Source: Pelosinus propionicus DSM 13327 (GTDB lineage Bacteria; Bacillota; Negativicutes; DSM-13327). From it: a DNA stretch of 64,000 nt. The stretch covers positions 1 through 64,000 of the forward strand of contig NZ_FOTS01000003.1 in assembly GCF_900114615.1 (NCBI RefSeq). The letters are read 5' to 3'. This document shows positions 48,321 through 58,174 of this stretch, one piece after another. The number at the start of each line of letters is the position of its first letter. Position 1 is the stretch's first letter. The notes under the pieces are model-generated. The model was given only the letters and a program-made list of their open reading frames with translations. It ran no database searches and was not told the origin of the DNA. A program made the position numbers and the translations under genes.

Positions 48321-51300
48321 ATGTATAGTTATTGTATTATACCTGAGAATCCCGAAAAATTCTTGTCTTTCCTTTCACAATTGCCAATGAAAGCTGAAGA
48401 TAAAGAACTAATTCAATGTTGTAAAATTACCAAGGTTGAAGTTCATACTACACTAAGTACTTGGGATATATTTATAACGGTACCAAAAGAATTATCCAAA
48501 AACATATTATTAGTAGCGGAAGAAAAATTCTGCACTGATTGCGGCTTAAAAAAAGTAAATTTTATTCAACGTATTAGAGTATTAGAAGATTATTTAGCGC
48601 ATAATTGGTTAGATTTTGTTAACCAAGTTTCGAATAATATACATTCTGTTAAACATTTACTTACAAATGCTAAGTGGAATTTTGATGGTCAAACTTTAAC
48701 GATTGAAACCGTCGGTGATTTAGCTGCTGAAATCTTTTCTACCCATGGAACTATACAAAATATGCAGTCCTTTATATCGGCTGAGTTTAATCGAAACTGC
48801 ACCGTCAAATGTATCACTACAGCTACTACTGAAATTACTCGTCATGAAGACTTATTAACTCCTGAATATTTAGAAGCATTAACTGAACATAAATCACCGA
48901 GTGAGACAAAGACCGATAATCCCATAATTTTTGGCAGAAATATTAAAGCTGACCCAGTGCCTATGAGTGGTATTCAAGATGAAGCTCGTAATATTGTAGT
49001 AGAGGGTCAACTTGTAAATTTTGAATTACGAGAATTGCGTTCAGGAAGACAACTCTTAACTTTTGATATGGGTGATTTAACAGATGGTCTTAGTGGCAAA
49101 GTATTCTTTGAAGATAAAGATAAAGAACAGTTTTCTAAAGTCTCTGCAGTTTTGAAAAAAGGGATGACTGTAAAAGCAAAAGGTACTGTTCAATTTGATA
49201 AATACAGCAACGAACTAGTTCTCTATGCTGACAGTATGTGCAAGGTTAATATTGTCACACGCATGGATAATGCTCCAACAACACGAATTGAATTACATGC
49301 TCATACGCGCATGAGTAATATGGATGCTGTGGTATCAGCCAAAGATCTTATCAAGACTGCTGCTAACTGGGGGCACTCTGCAGTTGCAATTACTGATCAT
49401 GGTGTAGTCCAAGCGTTCCCAGAAGCTCATGAAGCTGCCCTCAAAGCAGGCATTAAAGTAATTTACGGTATGGAAGGATACCTAGTTGACGAAGATCTAA
49501 AGAAAGCTCGTCACATTATTATATTGGCCCAAAATAGTACTGGTTTGCGAAATTTATATCGTTTAGTTTCATTATCCCACATAAAATATTTATATAGAAC
49601 ACCTCGTGTTCCTCGTAAGATACTGATGGAGTACCGAGAAGGTTTATTATTAGGATCAGCCTGTGAAGCAGGTGAGTTGATTCAAGCTATACTGCGTGGA
49701 GAAAGTGACGAGGAATTACTTAGAATTGCTGATTTTTATGATTATTTGGAAATTCAGCCTATCGGCAATAATTCTTTCTTAATCCGAGAAGGGATGGTTG
49801 CAAATGAAGAGGAATTAAGACAAATTAACTGCAAAGTCTGCGAAATTGGTGCTAAGCTTAATAAGCTTGTGGTAGCAACCTGCGATGTACATTTCTTAAA
49901 CCCCGAAGACGAAGTATATCGCCGAATCATGATGGCTGGTAAAGGCTTTAGTGATGCTGATCAACAACCCCCCTTATATTTTCGTACTACAGAAGAAATG
50001 ATGAATGAATTTGTATATCTTGGCAATGACAAGGCTTATGAAGTTGTTGTAGAAAATCCACGACGCATTAACGAGCTCATTGAAATAATTAAACCGATTC
50101 CTGATGAGCTTTACTCACCACAAATTCCTGGCGCTGAAGATCAGATCCGATCGATGTCTTATCATAAGGCAGAACAATTATATGGTAATCCATTGCCACC
50201 AGTGGTAGCAGAGCGATTAAAATATGAATTGGATTCCATTATTAATAATGGTTTTGCTGTTTTGTATCTTATTGCTCATAAATTAGTGAAGAAATCATTA
50301 GATGATGGCTATCTGGTAGGCTCAAGAGGTTCTGTTGGTTCTTCTTTTGTTGCGACTATGACAGATATAACGGAAGTGAATCCTCTGCCTCCGCACTGGA
50401 GCTGTCCGAACTGTAAATATAGTGAATTTGTTACGGATGGGAGCTATGGAGGCGGATTTGACTTGCCTGATAAAATTTGTCCACAATGCAACACTCCTAC
50501 AGTAAAAAATGGCCATGATATTCCATTTGCTGTTTTCATGGGTTTTCATGGTGACAAGGTTCCTGATATTGATTTAAACTTTTCTGGACATTATCAACCT
50601 ACAGCTCATAAATATACGGAAGAATTATTTGGCAAAGACAATGTATTTCGTGCAGGAACGATTGCTACTGTTGCAGATAAAACAGCATATGGTTATGTGA
50701 AAAATTATTTTACTGATAAAGGAATAACCCCACGCAATGCTTACATTAATGCTTTGATTAGTGGCTGCACTGGAGTAAAGCGAACTACTGGACAACATCC
50801 AGGAGGGATTATGGTTGTACCAAGGGATATGGATGTTCATCATTTTACTCCTATACAACACCCCGCTGATGATAAGACTTCTGGAACAATTACCACTCAT
50901 TTTGATTATCATTCCATTAGTAGCCGCTTAGTTAAGCTTGATATTCTCGGTCATGATGATCCAACGGTCATACGAATGTTAGAGGATCTAACTGGAATTG
51001 ATGCGCAAACCATCTCATTAGACGATACAGAAACGATGAGCTTGTTTTCCTCAACTACTGCATTAAATTTAACACCTGCACAATTAGGAAGCACTGTTGG
51101 AACATTTGGCATTCCCGAATTTGGAACAAAGTTTGTGCGACAGATGTTGGAAGACACTAAACCCAAAACATTTAGTGAATTAGTAAGGATCAGTGGATTC
51201 TCTCATGGAACAGATGTATGGTTAAATAATGCTCAAGACTTGATTAAAGCAGGTACAGCTAAATTATCTGAAGCAATTTCAGCCCGTGATGATATTATGA

Positions 51301-51986
51301 TGTACCTGATTCACAAAGGTGTTGATCCTTCTTTAGCCTTCAAGACTATGGAAGGGGTACGTAAAGGAAAAGGCATCAAACCAGAGGATGTCACAAAATT
51401 GCATGAGAAAAATGTACCAGAGTGGTATATTGAATCTTGCCAGAAAATTAAATATATGTTTCCAAAGGCCCATGCAGTTGCTTATGTTATGATGGCTTTT
51501 CGTATAGCGTATTGCAAAGTTCATCACCCTTTAGCCTTTTATGCTTCTTATTTTACGGTAAGAGGTACTGATTTTGACGCAGAACTTGTGTTACAGGGAG
51601 AGGTTGTATTACGCAACAAGTTAAATGAATTTGAATCAAAAGGAAATAACATAACTGTTAAAGAAAAGGGACTCGTTACTATTATTGAAATGGCCTTGGA
51701 AATGTATTTGCGTGGTTTCACTTTTCAAAGAGTTGATCTATATAAATCAGATGCAACTAAGTTCTTAATTGAAGATACTGGACTTTTACCCCCCTTATCC
51801 TCACTACAAGGTGTGGGGGAAAATGCAGCGCAAAATATTGTTCTTACACGTGAAGGAACTCCTTTTTCTTCTATGGAGGACATGAGAAATCGAGCACGTC
51901 TATCAAAAACAGTGGTAGATATATTAAAAACCCACGGATGCCTCAATGATTTACCTGAATCGGATCAAATGATGCTTTTTGGATAA
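48321..51986 (+). CDS. polC: PolC-type DNA polymerase III alpha lacking exonuclease
   Basis: The Gram-positive-type replicase, 1221 residues. In order: N-terminal domain, OB fold (VNFELRELRSGRQLLTFDMG, about 224-243), PHP domain (ELHAHTRMSNMDAVVSAKDL, about 323), zinc site CPNCK...CPQC (about 695-725), catalytic PDIDLNF (about 748) and KLDILGHDDPTVIRML (about 873), and the C-terminal HhH/finger region. Bacillus PolC is about 1437 residues and has a DnaQ-like 3'-5' exonuclease inserted within PHP after the GMEGYLVD-type motif; here YLVDEDLKKARHI (about 388-400) runs directly into IILAQNSTGLRNLYRLVSLS, so that domain is missing cleanly. ATG 48321 lies nine bases after GAGG; GTG 48315 is an alternative. 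Confidence 0.95.
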   Translation: MYSYCIIPENPEKFLSFLSQLPMKAEDKELIQCCKITKVEVHTTLSTWDIFITVPKELSKNILLVAEEKFCTDCGLKKVNFIQRIRVLEDYLAHNWLDFVNQVSNNIHSVKHLLTNAKWNFDGQTLTIETVGDLAAEIFSTHGTIQNMQSFISAEFNRNCTVKCITTATTEITRHEDLLTPEYLEALTEHKSPSETKTDNPIIFGRNIKADPVPMSGIQDEARNIVVEGQLVNFELRELRSGRQLLTFDMGDLTDGLSGKVFFEDKDKEQFSKVSAVLKKGMTVKAKGTVQFDKYSNELVLYADSMCKVNIVTRMDNAPTTRIELHAHTRMSNMDAVVSAKDLIKTAANWGHSAVAITDHGVVQAFPEAHEAALKAGIKVIYGMEGYLVDEDLKKARHIIILAQNSTGLRNLYRLVSLSHIKYLYRTPRVPRKILMEYREGLLLGSACEAGELIQAILRGESDEELLRIADFYDYLEIQPIGNNSFLIREGMVANEEELRQINCKVCEIGAKLNKLVVATCDVHFLNPEDEVYRRIMMAGKGFSDADQQPPLYFRTTEEMMNEFVYLGNDKAYEVVVENPRRINELIEIIKPIPDELYSPQIPGAEDQIRSMSYHKAEQLYGNPLPPVVAERLKYELDSIINNGFAVLYLIAHKLVKKSLDDGYLVGSRGSVGSSFVATMTDITEVNPLPPHWSCPNCKYSEFVTDGSYGGGFDLPDKICPQCNTPTVKNGHDIPFAVFMGFHGDKVPDIDLNFSGHYQPTAHKYTEELFGKDNVFRAGTIATVADKTAYGYVKNYFTDKGITPRNAYINALISGCTGVKRTTGQHPGGIMVVPRDMDVHHFTPIQHPADDKTSGTITTHFDYHSISSRLVKLDILGHDDPTVIRMLEDLTGIDAQTISLDDTETMSLFSSTTALNLTPAQLGSTVGTFGIPEFGTKFVRQMLEDTKPKTFSELVRISGFSHGTDVWLNNAQDLIKAGTAKLSEAISARDDIMMYLIHKGVDPSLAFKTMEGVRKGKGIKPEDVTKLHEKNVPEWYIESCQKIKYMFPKAHAVAYVMMAFRIAYCKVHHPLAFYASYFTVRGTDFDAELVLQGEVVLRNKLNEFESKGNNITVKEKGLVTIIEMALEMYLRGFTFQRVDLYKSDATKFLIEDTGLLPPLSSLQGVGENAAQNIVLTREGTPFSSMEDMRNRARLSKTVVDILKTHGCLNDLPESDQMMLFG

Positions 51987-52100
51987 TGAAAACAATAAAT
52001 TTATTAGAACCGATTCCAAATTCCTTGTTTAAAGCAAAATGTTATTGTAAATGCCACTATATAATGATATACTAAATGATAGTATAAATGTTTTTTTCGC

Positions 52101-52140
52101 GCTGAAAGAGTGGGTATAATACCCACTCTTTCAGCTTAGT
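52101..52140 (+). terminator. Strong hairpin between polC and rimP
   Basis: A perfect 16-bp stem (52101-52116 with 52120-52135) around TAA. A T7 run precedes it and the downstream tail is only moderately T-rich; probably the polC terminator. Confidence 0.7.
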
Positions 52141-52234
52141 GGTTATTTTAGCCTACCAAATATAGGGTATAAGCTTACATATTTTTAGGCAAGACTAAGA
52201 TAATAGAAAAATATACTTAGGTAGGAGGTTTTGT

Positions 52235-52693
52235 ATGTCAAAAGAGCATATTGAGAATTTGATAGAAAAAATTGTTCAAAATATTGTCGCTAACAGCCAA
52301 ATTGAATTAGTCGATGTAGAATATATCAAAGAACGCGAATGGTATCTTCGCATCTTTTTAGATAAAGAAGGCGGTATTGAAATTGAAGACTGCCATTGGG
52401 TAAGCGAGCAGCTTGAAGCAAAATTAGAAGAGCTTGACCCTATTAAAGAAAGTTACTATTTAGAAGTTTCTTCACCAGGACTTGACCGTGCATTAAGAAA
52501 AGACAGGGACTTCGTCCGTCATATTGGCGATAAAATTGAAATTACTACATTTGCACCAATTAATGGTCAGAAACGTACCGTTGGTACATTAAACAACTTA
52601 AGTAATGGTAATATCAGTATTGATGTTGATGGTGTTGAAATGATCATTCCACGCAATCAAACTTCACAAGTTAGGTTATTTGTCGATTTCTAA
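52235..52693 (+). CDS. rimP: Ribosome maturation factor RimP
   Basis: A 152-residue assembly factor for the 30S subunit. The N-terminal domain has QIELVDVEYIKEREWYLRIF and DKEGGIEIEDCHWVSEQLE; the central YYLEVSSPGLDRALRKDRDF (about 86-105) is the family signature, followed by a short SH3-like end. TAGGAGG precedes ATG 52235. It opens the rimP-nusA-ylxR-ylxQ-infB-rbfA transcription/translation operon conserved in bacteria. Confidence 0.95.
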   Translation: MSKEHIENLIEKIVQNIVANSQIELVDVEYIKEREWYLRIFLDKEGGIEIEDCHWVSEQLEAKLEELDPIKESYYLEVSSPGLDRALRKDRDFVRHIGDKIEITTFAPINGQKRTVGTLNNLSNGNISIDVDGVEMIIPRNQTSQVRLFVDF

Positions 52694-52721
52694 TACGCAA
52701 AATTGAATAGGAGGAATTTAG

Positions 52722-53759
52722 GTGAACGCAGAATTTATGCAGGCTTTTGAACAATTAGGCAAGGAGAAGGGGATTGCCCCTGAAGTCTTGTTTGAGGCAA
52801 TAGAAGCAGCACTTATCTCAGCTTACAAAAGAAACTTTAGCTCAGCTCAAAATGTAAGGGTATCGTTAGAGCGCACAACAGGTGAAATTCATGTTTACGC
52901 CCGCAAAGCAGTTGTTGAGGTAGTAACTGATTCACGTCTGGAAATTGATCTCACTGAGGCAAGATTATTAGATGTACGCTATGATTTAGAAGATATTGTC
53001 GAGGTCGAAGTTACACCGAAAAATTTTGGTCGTATTGCAGCTCAAACAGCCAAGCAGGTAGTAGTTCAACGTATTCGGGAAGCGGAACGTGGTATTATTT
53101 ATGATGAATTTTCAAATAGAGAAAGTGATATTCTAACTGGTATTGTTCAACGAATTGAACAAAAAAATGTTTTTATTGATCTTGGCAAAGCAGAAGCTAT
53201 TTTAGCGCCCTCTGAACAAATCGCCGGGGAAGTCTACAAGCATGGTGATCGATTAAAAACGTACATAATTGAAGTAAAGAAAACAACGAAAGGACCTCAA
53301 ATATTAGTATCCCGGACACATCCAGGATTATTAAAACGATTATTTGAATTAGAGGTTCCAGAAATTCACGATGGAATTGTTGAAATAAAGTCTGTTGCTC
53401 GTGAACCAGGTTTACGTTCGAAATTTGCAGTATATTCACGTGATGAAAATGTTGATCCAGTAGGCGCCTGTGTTGGTCACAAGGGCATGCGTGTACAATC
53501 AATCGTTAATGAATTGAAAGGTGAAAAGGTTGATATTGTTAAATGGAACACTGATCCAGCTAAATACATTGCTAATGCATTAAGTCCAGCTAAGGTAGTC
53601 AGTGTAGAAATTAATGAAGTTGAGAAAATATCGAGAGTAGTAGTGCCAGATTATCAATTATCGCTAGCAATTGGTAAAGAAGGTCAAAATGCTCGTCTAG
53701 CTGCAAAATTGACTGGTTGGAAAATTGATATCAAAAGCGAATCTCAAGTTGGTTCTTAG
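52722..53759 (+). CDS. nusA: Transcription elongation/termination factor NusA
   Basis: A 345-residue RNA-polymerase-associated factor controlling pausing, termination and antitermination. The N-terminal domain (about 1-130) binds polymerase; an S1 domain spans about 133-200 (GIVQRIEQKNVFIDLGKAEA); two KH domains follow, with VDPVGACVGHKGMRVQSIVN (about 243-262) and SLAIGKEGQNARLAAKLTGW (about 311-330). The C-terminal acidic repeats of proteobacteria are absent, as normal in Firmicutes. GGAGG lies before GTG 52722. rnpM follows after 9 bases. Confidence 0.95.
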   Translation: MNAEFMQAFEQLGKEKGIAPEVLFEAIEAALISAYKRNFSSAQNVRVSLERTTGEIHVYARKAVVEVVTDSRLEIDLTEARLLDVRYDLEDIVEVEVTPKNFGRIAAQTAKQVVVQRIREAERGIIYDEFSNRESDILTGIVQRIEQKNVFIDLGKAEAILAPSEQIAGEVYKHGDRLKTYIIEVKKTTKGPQILVSRTHPGLLKRLFELEVPEIHDGIVEIKSVAREPGLRSKFAVYSRDENVDPVGACVGHKGMRVQSIVNELKGEKVDIVKWNTDPAKYIANALSPAKVVSVEINEVEKISRVVVPDYQLSLAIGKEGQNARLAAKLTGWKIDIKSESQVGS

Positions 53760-53768
53760 GAGGATTTT

Positions 53769-54035
53769 ATGGTTATACAGAAAAAAACTCCTCAACGTAT
53801 GTGTGTTGGTTGTCAAGAAATGAAAAATAAAAAAGAGTTATTGCGAATTGTCCGCACTCCTGATGATGATATTATCTTGGATTCGACTGGTAAAAAATCG
53901 GGAAGAGGCGCATATCTTTGCTGTAATGAACAATGCTTGATAAAAGCATTTAAAGAAAAAAGATTAGAACGATCATTAAAAAGAGTAGTCAATCCCGAGA
54001 TATATGAACAATTACGCTCTGGAATTGTAACATGA
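53769..54035 (+). CDS. rnpM: YlxR/RnpM RNA-binding protein
   Basis: An 88-residue protein of the YlxR family, recently described in Bacillus as a binding partner that modulates RNase P. It carries the family start PQRMCVGCQEMKNKKELLRI (two Cys) and GRGAYLCCNEQCLIKAFKEK with further Cys, and the basic surface typical of the family. GGAGG precedes ATG 53769. The next gene, ylxQ, starts inside its last codons (4-base overlap), and the order nusA-ylxR-ylxQ-infB is that of Bacillus. Confidence 0.9.
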   Translation: MVIQKKTPQRMCVGCQEMKNKKELLRIVRTPDDDIILDSTGKKSGRGAYLCCNEQCLIKAFKEKRLERSLKRVVNPEIYEQLRSGIVT

Positions 54036-54340
54036 TCAAAGAAGAAAAAATAATTTCATTGCTCGGTTTAGCACAAAAAGCAGGGAAAATTTCTTCTGGA
54101 GAATTATCTGTTGAAAAGGCTATAAAATCGGGTAAAGCTAAACTTATTATTATTGCCATAGACTGCTCGAATGCTACAAAGAAAAGTTATAATGATATGG
54201 CTGTCTATTATAAAGTTGATCTTTATGAAATATTTTCAAAAGAACAATTAGGACAATGTATCGGAAAAGTATATCGTGCTGCATTAGCAATAACAGATGA
54301 TGGATTTACAAATGCAGTTAAGAAATTACTCAATAGTTAA
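54032..54340 (+). CDS. ylxQ: L7Ae-family RNA-binding protein YlxQ
   Basis: A 102-residue protein of the L7Ae/L30e kink-turn-binding family, with ISLLGLAQKAGKISSGELSV (about 9-28), VEKAIKSGKAKLIIIAIDCS and the loop AALAITDDGF at the end. It overlaps ylxR by four bases. The family is thought to bind kink-turn RNAs in ribosomes or untranslated regions; the exact target in this lineage is not known. infB follows after 42 bases. Confidence 0.9.
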   Translation: MIKEEKIISLLGLAQKAGKISSGELSVEKAIKSGKAKLIIIAIDCSNATKKSYNDMAVYYKVDLYEIFSKEQLGQCIGKVYRAALAITDDGFTNAVKKLLNS

Positions 54341-54382
54341 GTAATACAATGCACTATTGAAAAAGAAAATGGGGGTAGATGA

Positions 54383-56839
54383 ATGTCCAAATATAGAATA
54401 TATGAATTAGCCAAAGATTTTAATACCACAAGTAAAGTTATTATTGATATTTTAAACCGTAACAATATGGAAGCCAAAAATCATATGAGTAGTGTGGATG
54501 ATGATGCCAAAAATGTTATTACCCGAACTTTTGCACATAAGATAACTACCGCACCTGCAACAGGGACTTCAACTAATGAAAATAAATCGAGAACTCAAGA
54601 ACCCGCAACAAGTTCTACTGGAAATGATAGCAGGCAACAAGCTCTAAGTAACAGTGGGGAACAGCGTCCTGCTACTAATTCACAGCCACAACGCCCTTGG
54701 CAAAATCATTCTAACCAAAACAAACCGCAGCAGAACCAACAACGTCCACCGCAAGCACCCAGCCAAGGACATCGCCCACAACAAAATACTCATAATCAGC
54801 AACGTTTACCGCAAGCACCTTTCCAAGGACAACGTCCACAACAAAATACTCATAATCAACAACGTCCACAACAAAATTTTCAACCCAGGAATGTAGGAAC
54901 CCAACAACCTCCTGTACAATCTAGACCTGCTGCTCCTAATAAATTTCAATCAAATAACAACCGCTCTACAAACAATAATAACACCCAACGAAATCAAGGA
55001 GGAGGTAATTTTAATAAACGCCCTCAAACAAATCGCAATTTCCAATCCCGTGGTACCGCGCCAGCTGTTAAAGTTGAGCCACCAAAACCTAAAAGTGTTA
55101 AATTAGGTGAATCTATCACGGTTAAAGAGCTATCGAGTAAATTGTGTCGTGATGTTGGTGAAGTAATCAAAAAACTTATGATGCTCGGTGTTATGGCTAC
55201 TATCAATCAAGATCTTGATTTTGAGACAGCATCATTGTTAGCAACAGAATTTGGAGTGGAAGTACTCGAGTTGCCACCTGAAGAAGACCCTACTGAAATT
55301 GCTGAAATTGAAGATGATCCTTCCAGCCTTGTTCTTAGACCACCAGTTGTTACCGTCATGGGGCATGTCGATCATGGTAAGACGTCTTTATTGGATTCGA
55401 TTAGGCAAACACATGTAACTTCTCAAGAAGCTGGTGGAATTACACAGCATATTGGTGCATATAAAGTAACTTGCCAAGGTAAAAAAATTGTTTTTCTTGA
55501 TACTCCTGGCCATGAGGCTTTTACAGCGATGCGAGCTCGAGGGGCACAAGTAACAGATATTGCAATTCTAGTAGTAGCAGCAGATGATGGTGTTATGCCA
55601 CAAACTATTGAAGCTATTAATCATGCTAAATCTGCTAATGTTCCTATCATCGTAGCAATTAATAAAATAGATCGTCCAGGTGCCAACCCTGATCGAATCA
55701 AACAACAACTATCTGATTATGGCCTTGTTGCTGAAGACTGGGGTGGTGACGCCATTATGGTACCAGTTTCCGCACAGAAAAAAACTGGTATAAATGAGCT
55801 CTTGGAGATGATATTACTAGTAGCAGAGATGCAAGAAATTAAAGCAAATCCAAATCGCCAAGCCTATGGTACAATTATTGAAGCGAAGCTTGATAAAGGA
55901 CGCGGTCCAGTAGCCACTGTATTAGTGCAAAAAGGAACTTTGCATATTGGTGACACCATTATTGCTGGAATTGCTTATGGTAAAGTTCGAGCCATGGTAA
56001 ATGACCGTGGTGAGAAAGTGAAAAAAGCTGAACCTTCTACCCCTGTAGAAGTCCTTGGCTTGGCTGATGTACCACAAGCTGGCGATGTTCTGGTTTCAGT
56101 TGATGAAAAAATAGCGCGAGCAGTAGCAGAAAAACGTATTGCAAAAAGACGTACAGATGAATTAATGCAATCACAAAAAGTTTCACTAGATGATTTATTT
56201 AAACAAATTCAAGATGGAAACATCCAAGATCTCAATATTGTTATAAAAGCTGACGTTCAGGGATCTGTTGAAGCGTTACGTCAATCATTGCTAGCATTAA
56301 ATGCTAAAAATAAAGAAGTTAGAGTGAGCATTGTGCATGCTGGAGTAGGTGCAATTAATGAATCCGACGTAATGTTAGCTTCTGCTGCTAATGCATTAAT
56401 TATAGGATTTAATGTCCGTCCAGATGGAAATGCTCGTAAAGCTGGCGAATCTGAAAAGATCGACATTAGGCTATATCGTGTCATTTATGAAGCGTTGCAT
56501 GATGTGGAAGCTGCTATGACAGGCATGTTGGCGCCAGAATACAAAGAAGCACTTCAAGGTCGTGTAGAAATACGTCAGTTGTTTACAATTTCAAAGATTG
56601 TTATCGCTGGTGCTTATGTATTAGAAGGTAAAATACTCAATTCGTCTCAAGTTCGTGTAATTCGCAATGGTATTGTGATCCATGAAGGTGAATTAGAATC
56701 CTTACGTCGCTTCAAGGATGATGTAAAAGAAGTAGCTGCAGGTTACGAATGTGGTATTACAATTGATAAATTCCGTGATCTTAAAGAAGGCGATATTATT
56801 GAAGCTTTCACAATGGAAGAAATAAAACCTAAAGGTTAA
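54383..56839 (+). CDS. infB: Translation initiation factor IF-2
   Basis: An 818-residue GTPase that brings initiator tRNA to the 30S subunit. The N-terminal IF2N domain ([20 protein letters not shown]) is followed by a Q/P/N-rich linker (about 55-225) that contains a 60-bp DNA repeat. A second IF2N-like helical piece precedes the G domain: [18 protein letters not shown] (about 322), [26 protein letters not shown]. Domains II-IV follow, ending with [22 protein letters not shown] lies before ATG 54383. Length and order are normal; only the linker is variable. Confidence 0.96.
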   Translation: MSKYRIYELAKDFNTTSKVIIDILNRNNMEAKNHMSSVDDDAKNVITRTFAHKITTAPATGTSTNENKSRTQEPATSSTGNDSRQQALSNSGEQRPATNSQPQRPWQNHSNQNKPQQNQQRPPQAPSQGHRPQQNTHNQQRLPQAPFQGQRPQQNTHNQQRPQQNFQPRNVGTQQPPVQSRPAAPNKFQSNNNRSTNNNNTQRNQGGGNFNKRPQTNRNFQSRGTAPAVKVEPPKPKSVKLGESITVKELSSKLCRDVGEVIKKLMMLGVMATINQDLDFETASLLATEFGVEVLELPPEEDPTEIAEIEDDPSSLVLRPPVVTVMGHVDHGKTSLLDSIRQTHVTSQEAGGITQHIGAYKVTCQGKKIVFLDTPGHEAFTAMRARGAQVTDIAILVVAADDGVMPQTIEAINHAKSANVPIIVAINKIDRPGANPDRIKQQLSDYGLVAEDWGGDAIMVPVSAQKKTGINELLEMILLVAEMQEIKANPNRQAYGTIIEAKLDKGRGPVATVLVQKGTLHIGDTIIAGIAYGKVRAMVNDRGEKVKKAEPSTPVEVLGLADVPQAGDVLVSVDEKIARAVAEKRIAKRRTDELMQSQKVSLDDLFKQIQDGNIQDLNIVIKADVQGSVEALRQSLLALNAKNKEVRVSIVHAGVGAINESDVMLASAANALIIGFNVRPDGNARKAGESEKIDIRLYRVIYEALHDVEAAMTGMLAPEYKEALQGRVEIRQLFTISKIVIAGAYVLEGKILNSSQVRVIRNGIVIHEGELESLRRFKDDVKEVAAGYECGITIDKFRDLKEGDIIEAFTMEEIKPKG
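54737..54880 (+). repeat. 60-bp tandem repeat in the infB linker
   Basis: Two full 60-bp units (54737-54796, 54797-54856) and a partial third unit encode [24 protein letters not shown] repeats. The period is an exact multiple of three, so frame is kept. Such repeats in linkers vary in copy number between strains. Confidence 0.9.
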
Positions 56840-56854
56840 AGGCGGAGGATTTAT

Positions 56855-57211
56855 ATGAGCCAGCTCCGAGTTGAAAAAGTTCAGGAGTTTATAAAGCAAG
56901 AAATTAGCAAAATTATTCTAACTGAATTAAAAGATCCACGTGTTGGTTTTGCAACAATTACCCAAGTTGAGGCTACGGGTGATTTGCGTAGTGCAAAGAT
57001 TTATGTAAGCTTAATGGGTAGTGACGAGCAAAAAGCTGATACTTGGAAAGGATTACAAAGTTCTTTAGGATACATGCGCAGCGAGATTGGTAAGCGCATT
57101 CGAATGAGAATCACACCTGAATTATCTTTGCATCTTGATGAGTCTTTAGATTATAGTGCGCATATTCAAGAATTATTAATTAAAATCAAGCAGGAAGAGG
57201 GCAATCAATAA
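56855..57211 (+). CDS. rbfA: Ribosome-binding factor A
   Basis: A 118-residue KH-type protein that helps 16S rRNA maturation at the 30S 5' end. It begins RVEKVQEFIKQEISKIILTE with LKDPRVGFATITQVEATGD (about 26-44), then IGKRIRMRITPELSLHLDES near residue 80. The GGCGGAGGATTTAT site precedes ATG 56855. nrnA follows with a gap of three bases, so these are one unit. Confidence 0.94.
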   Translation: MSQLRVEKVQEFIKQEISKIILTELKDPRVGFATITQVEATGDLRSAKIYVSLMGSDEQKADTWKGLQSSLGYMRSEIGKRIRMRITPELSLHLDESLDYSAHIQELLIKIKQEEGNQ

Positions 57212-57214
57212 ATT

Positions 57215-58174
57215 ATGGATTTTTCACTTAAACAGATTGCTGAACTTTTACAAAATAGCAGCACTATTATTATTACTGCTCACGTTCACCCTGATGGTGA
57301 CTGTTTGGGATCGATGTTGGCGCTAAATGAATATCTTAGCTCACGAGGAAAGAGTGTAAAAATGGTACTTGATGATGAAGTGCCTGCACTATATAATTTT
57401 CTTCCTGGCTATGAAACCATTGGAAAACCAACAACTAAAATAATTAGCGCTGATTTACTAGTAGTACTTGATGCCAGTGATATTGAACGAATTGGCAAAG
57501 TGAAAGAGCATGTAAATGCCCCTATATTAAATATTGATCATCATATCTCTAATACTAAGTTTGCTGACTATTGGTACATCAATAGTCAATCAGCAGCAAC
57601 TGGAGAAATCATTTTAGAATTGTTATACTTATTAAATGCAAAAATGACTCCTACAATAGCAACCTGTTTGTACACTGCTATCGCTACTGACTGTGGTTTT
57701 TTCCGTTATGCGAATACTTCAGTGCAAACCTTGCGCTATGCTGCTGATTTGATGGAATTCGGAGCTAATCCAAATTCTATATCAGAATATATGGAAACTA
57801 AGCCACTCGAAAGTATTTTAACTTTAGCAAAAGTATTAGAAACGCTTGAACTTCATCATCATGGTAAAATTGCAACAATAACTGTGTCACCAGATACTCT
57901 TGATACTTTAGATAGTACAGAAGGCTTTATCAATTATCCACGTATTATTGAAGGTGTTGAAATTGCTATCATGTTTAAAATTATGAATGAAGGTACGATT
58001 AGAATTAGTTTCCGCTCAAAAACAGTAGATGTAAGCAAACTTGCATTTTCTTTTGGCGGTGGTGGACATATACGTGCAGCTGGTTGTGCTATCATAGGTA
58101 AAATTGAAGATGTTCAAAAAAAAGTTCTTAGTTCTGCCATAAAACAATTACAATTAGCTGAGACTTTGTTATGA
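57215..58174 (+). CDS. nrnA: NrnA-type DHH/DHHA1 oligoribonuclease-phosphatase
   Basis: A 319-residue DHH-family enzyme that degrades short RNA oligonucleotides and dephosphorylates pAp (adenosine 3',5'-bisphosphate). The first motif is TAHVHPDGDCLGSMLALNEY (about 22-41), the DHH motif is INIDHHISNTKF (LNIDHHISNTKF, about 107), YTAIATDCGFFRY follows, and the DHHA1 end has FGGGGHIRAAGCAI. It stands between rbfA and truB as in Bacillus relatives. Its stop overlaps the truB start by four bases. Confidence 0.92.
   Translation: MDFSLKQIAELLQNSSTIIITAHVHPDGDCLGSMLALNEYLSSRGKSVKMVLDDEVPALYNFLPGYETIGKPTTKIISADLLVVLDASDIERIGKVKEHVNAPILNIDHHISNTKFADYWYINSQSAATGEIILELLYLLNAKMTPTIATCLYTAIATDCGFFRYANTSVQTLRYAADLMEFGANPNSISEYMETKPLESILTLAKVLETLELHHHGKIATITVSPDTLDTLDSTEGFINYPRIIEGVEIAIMFKIMNEGTIRISFRSKTVDVSKLAFSFGGGGHIRAAGCAIIGKIEDVQKKVLSSAIKQLQLAETLL

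Noticed and set aside
54654-54896. Alternative-frame ORF within infB
   Set aside because: It is a shadow of the repetitive Q/P/N-rich linker; the infB frame is well supported.
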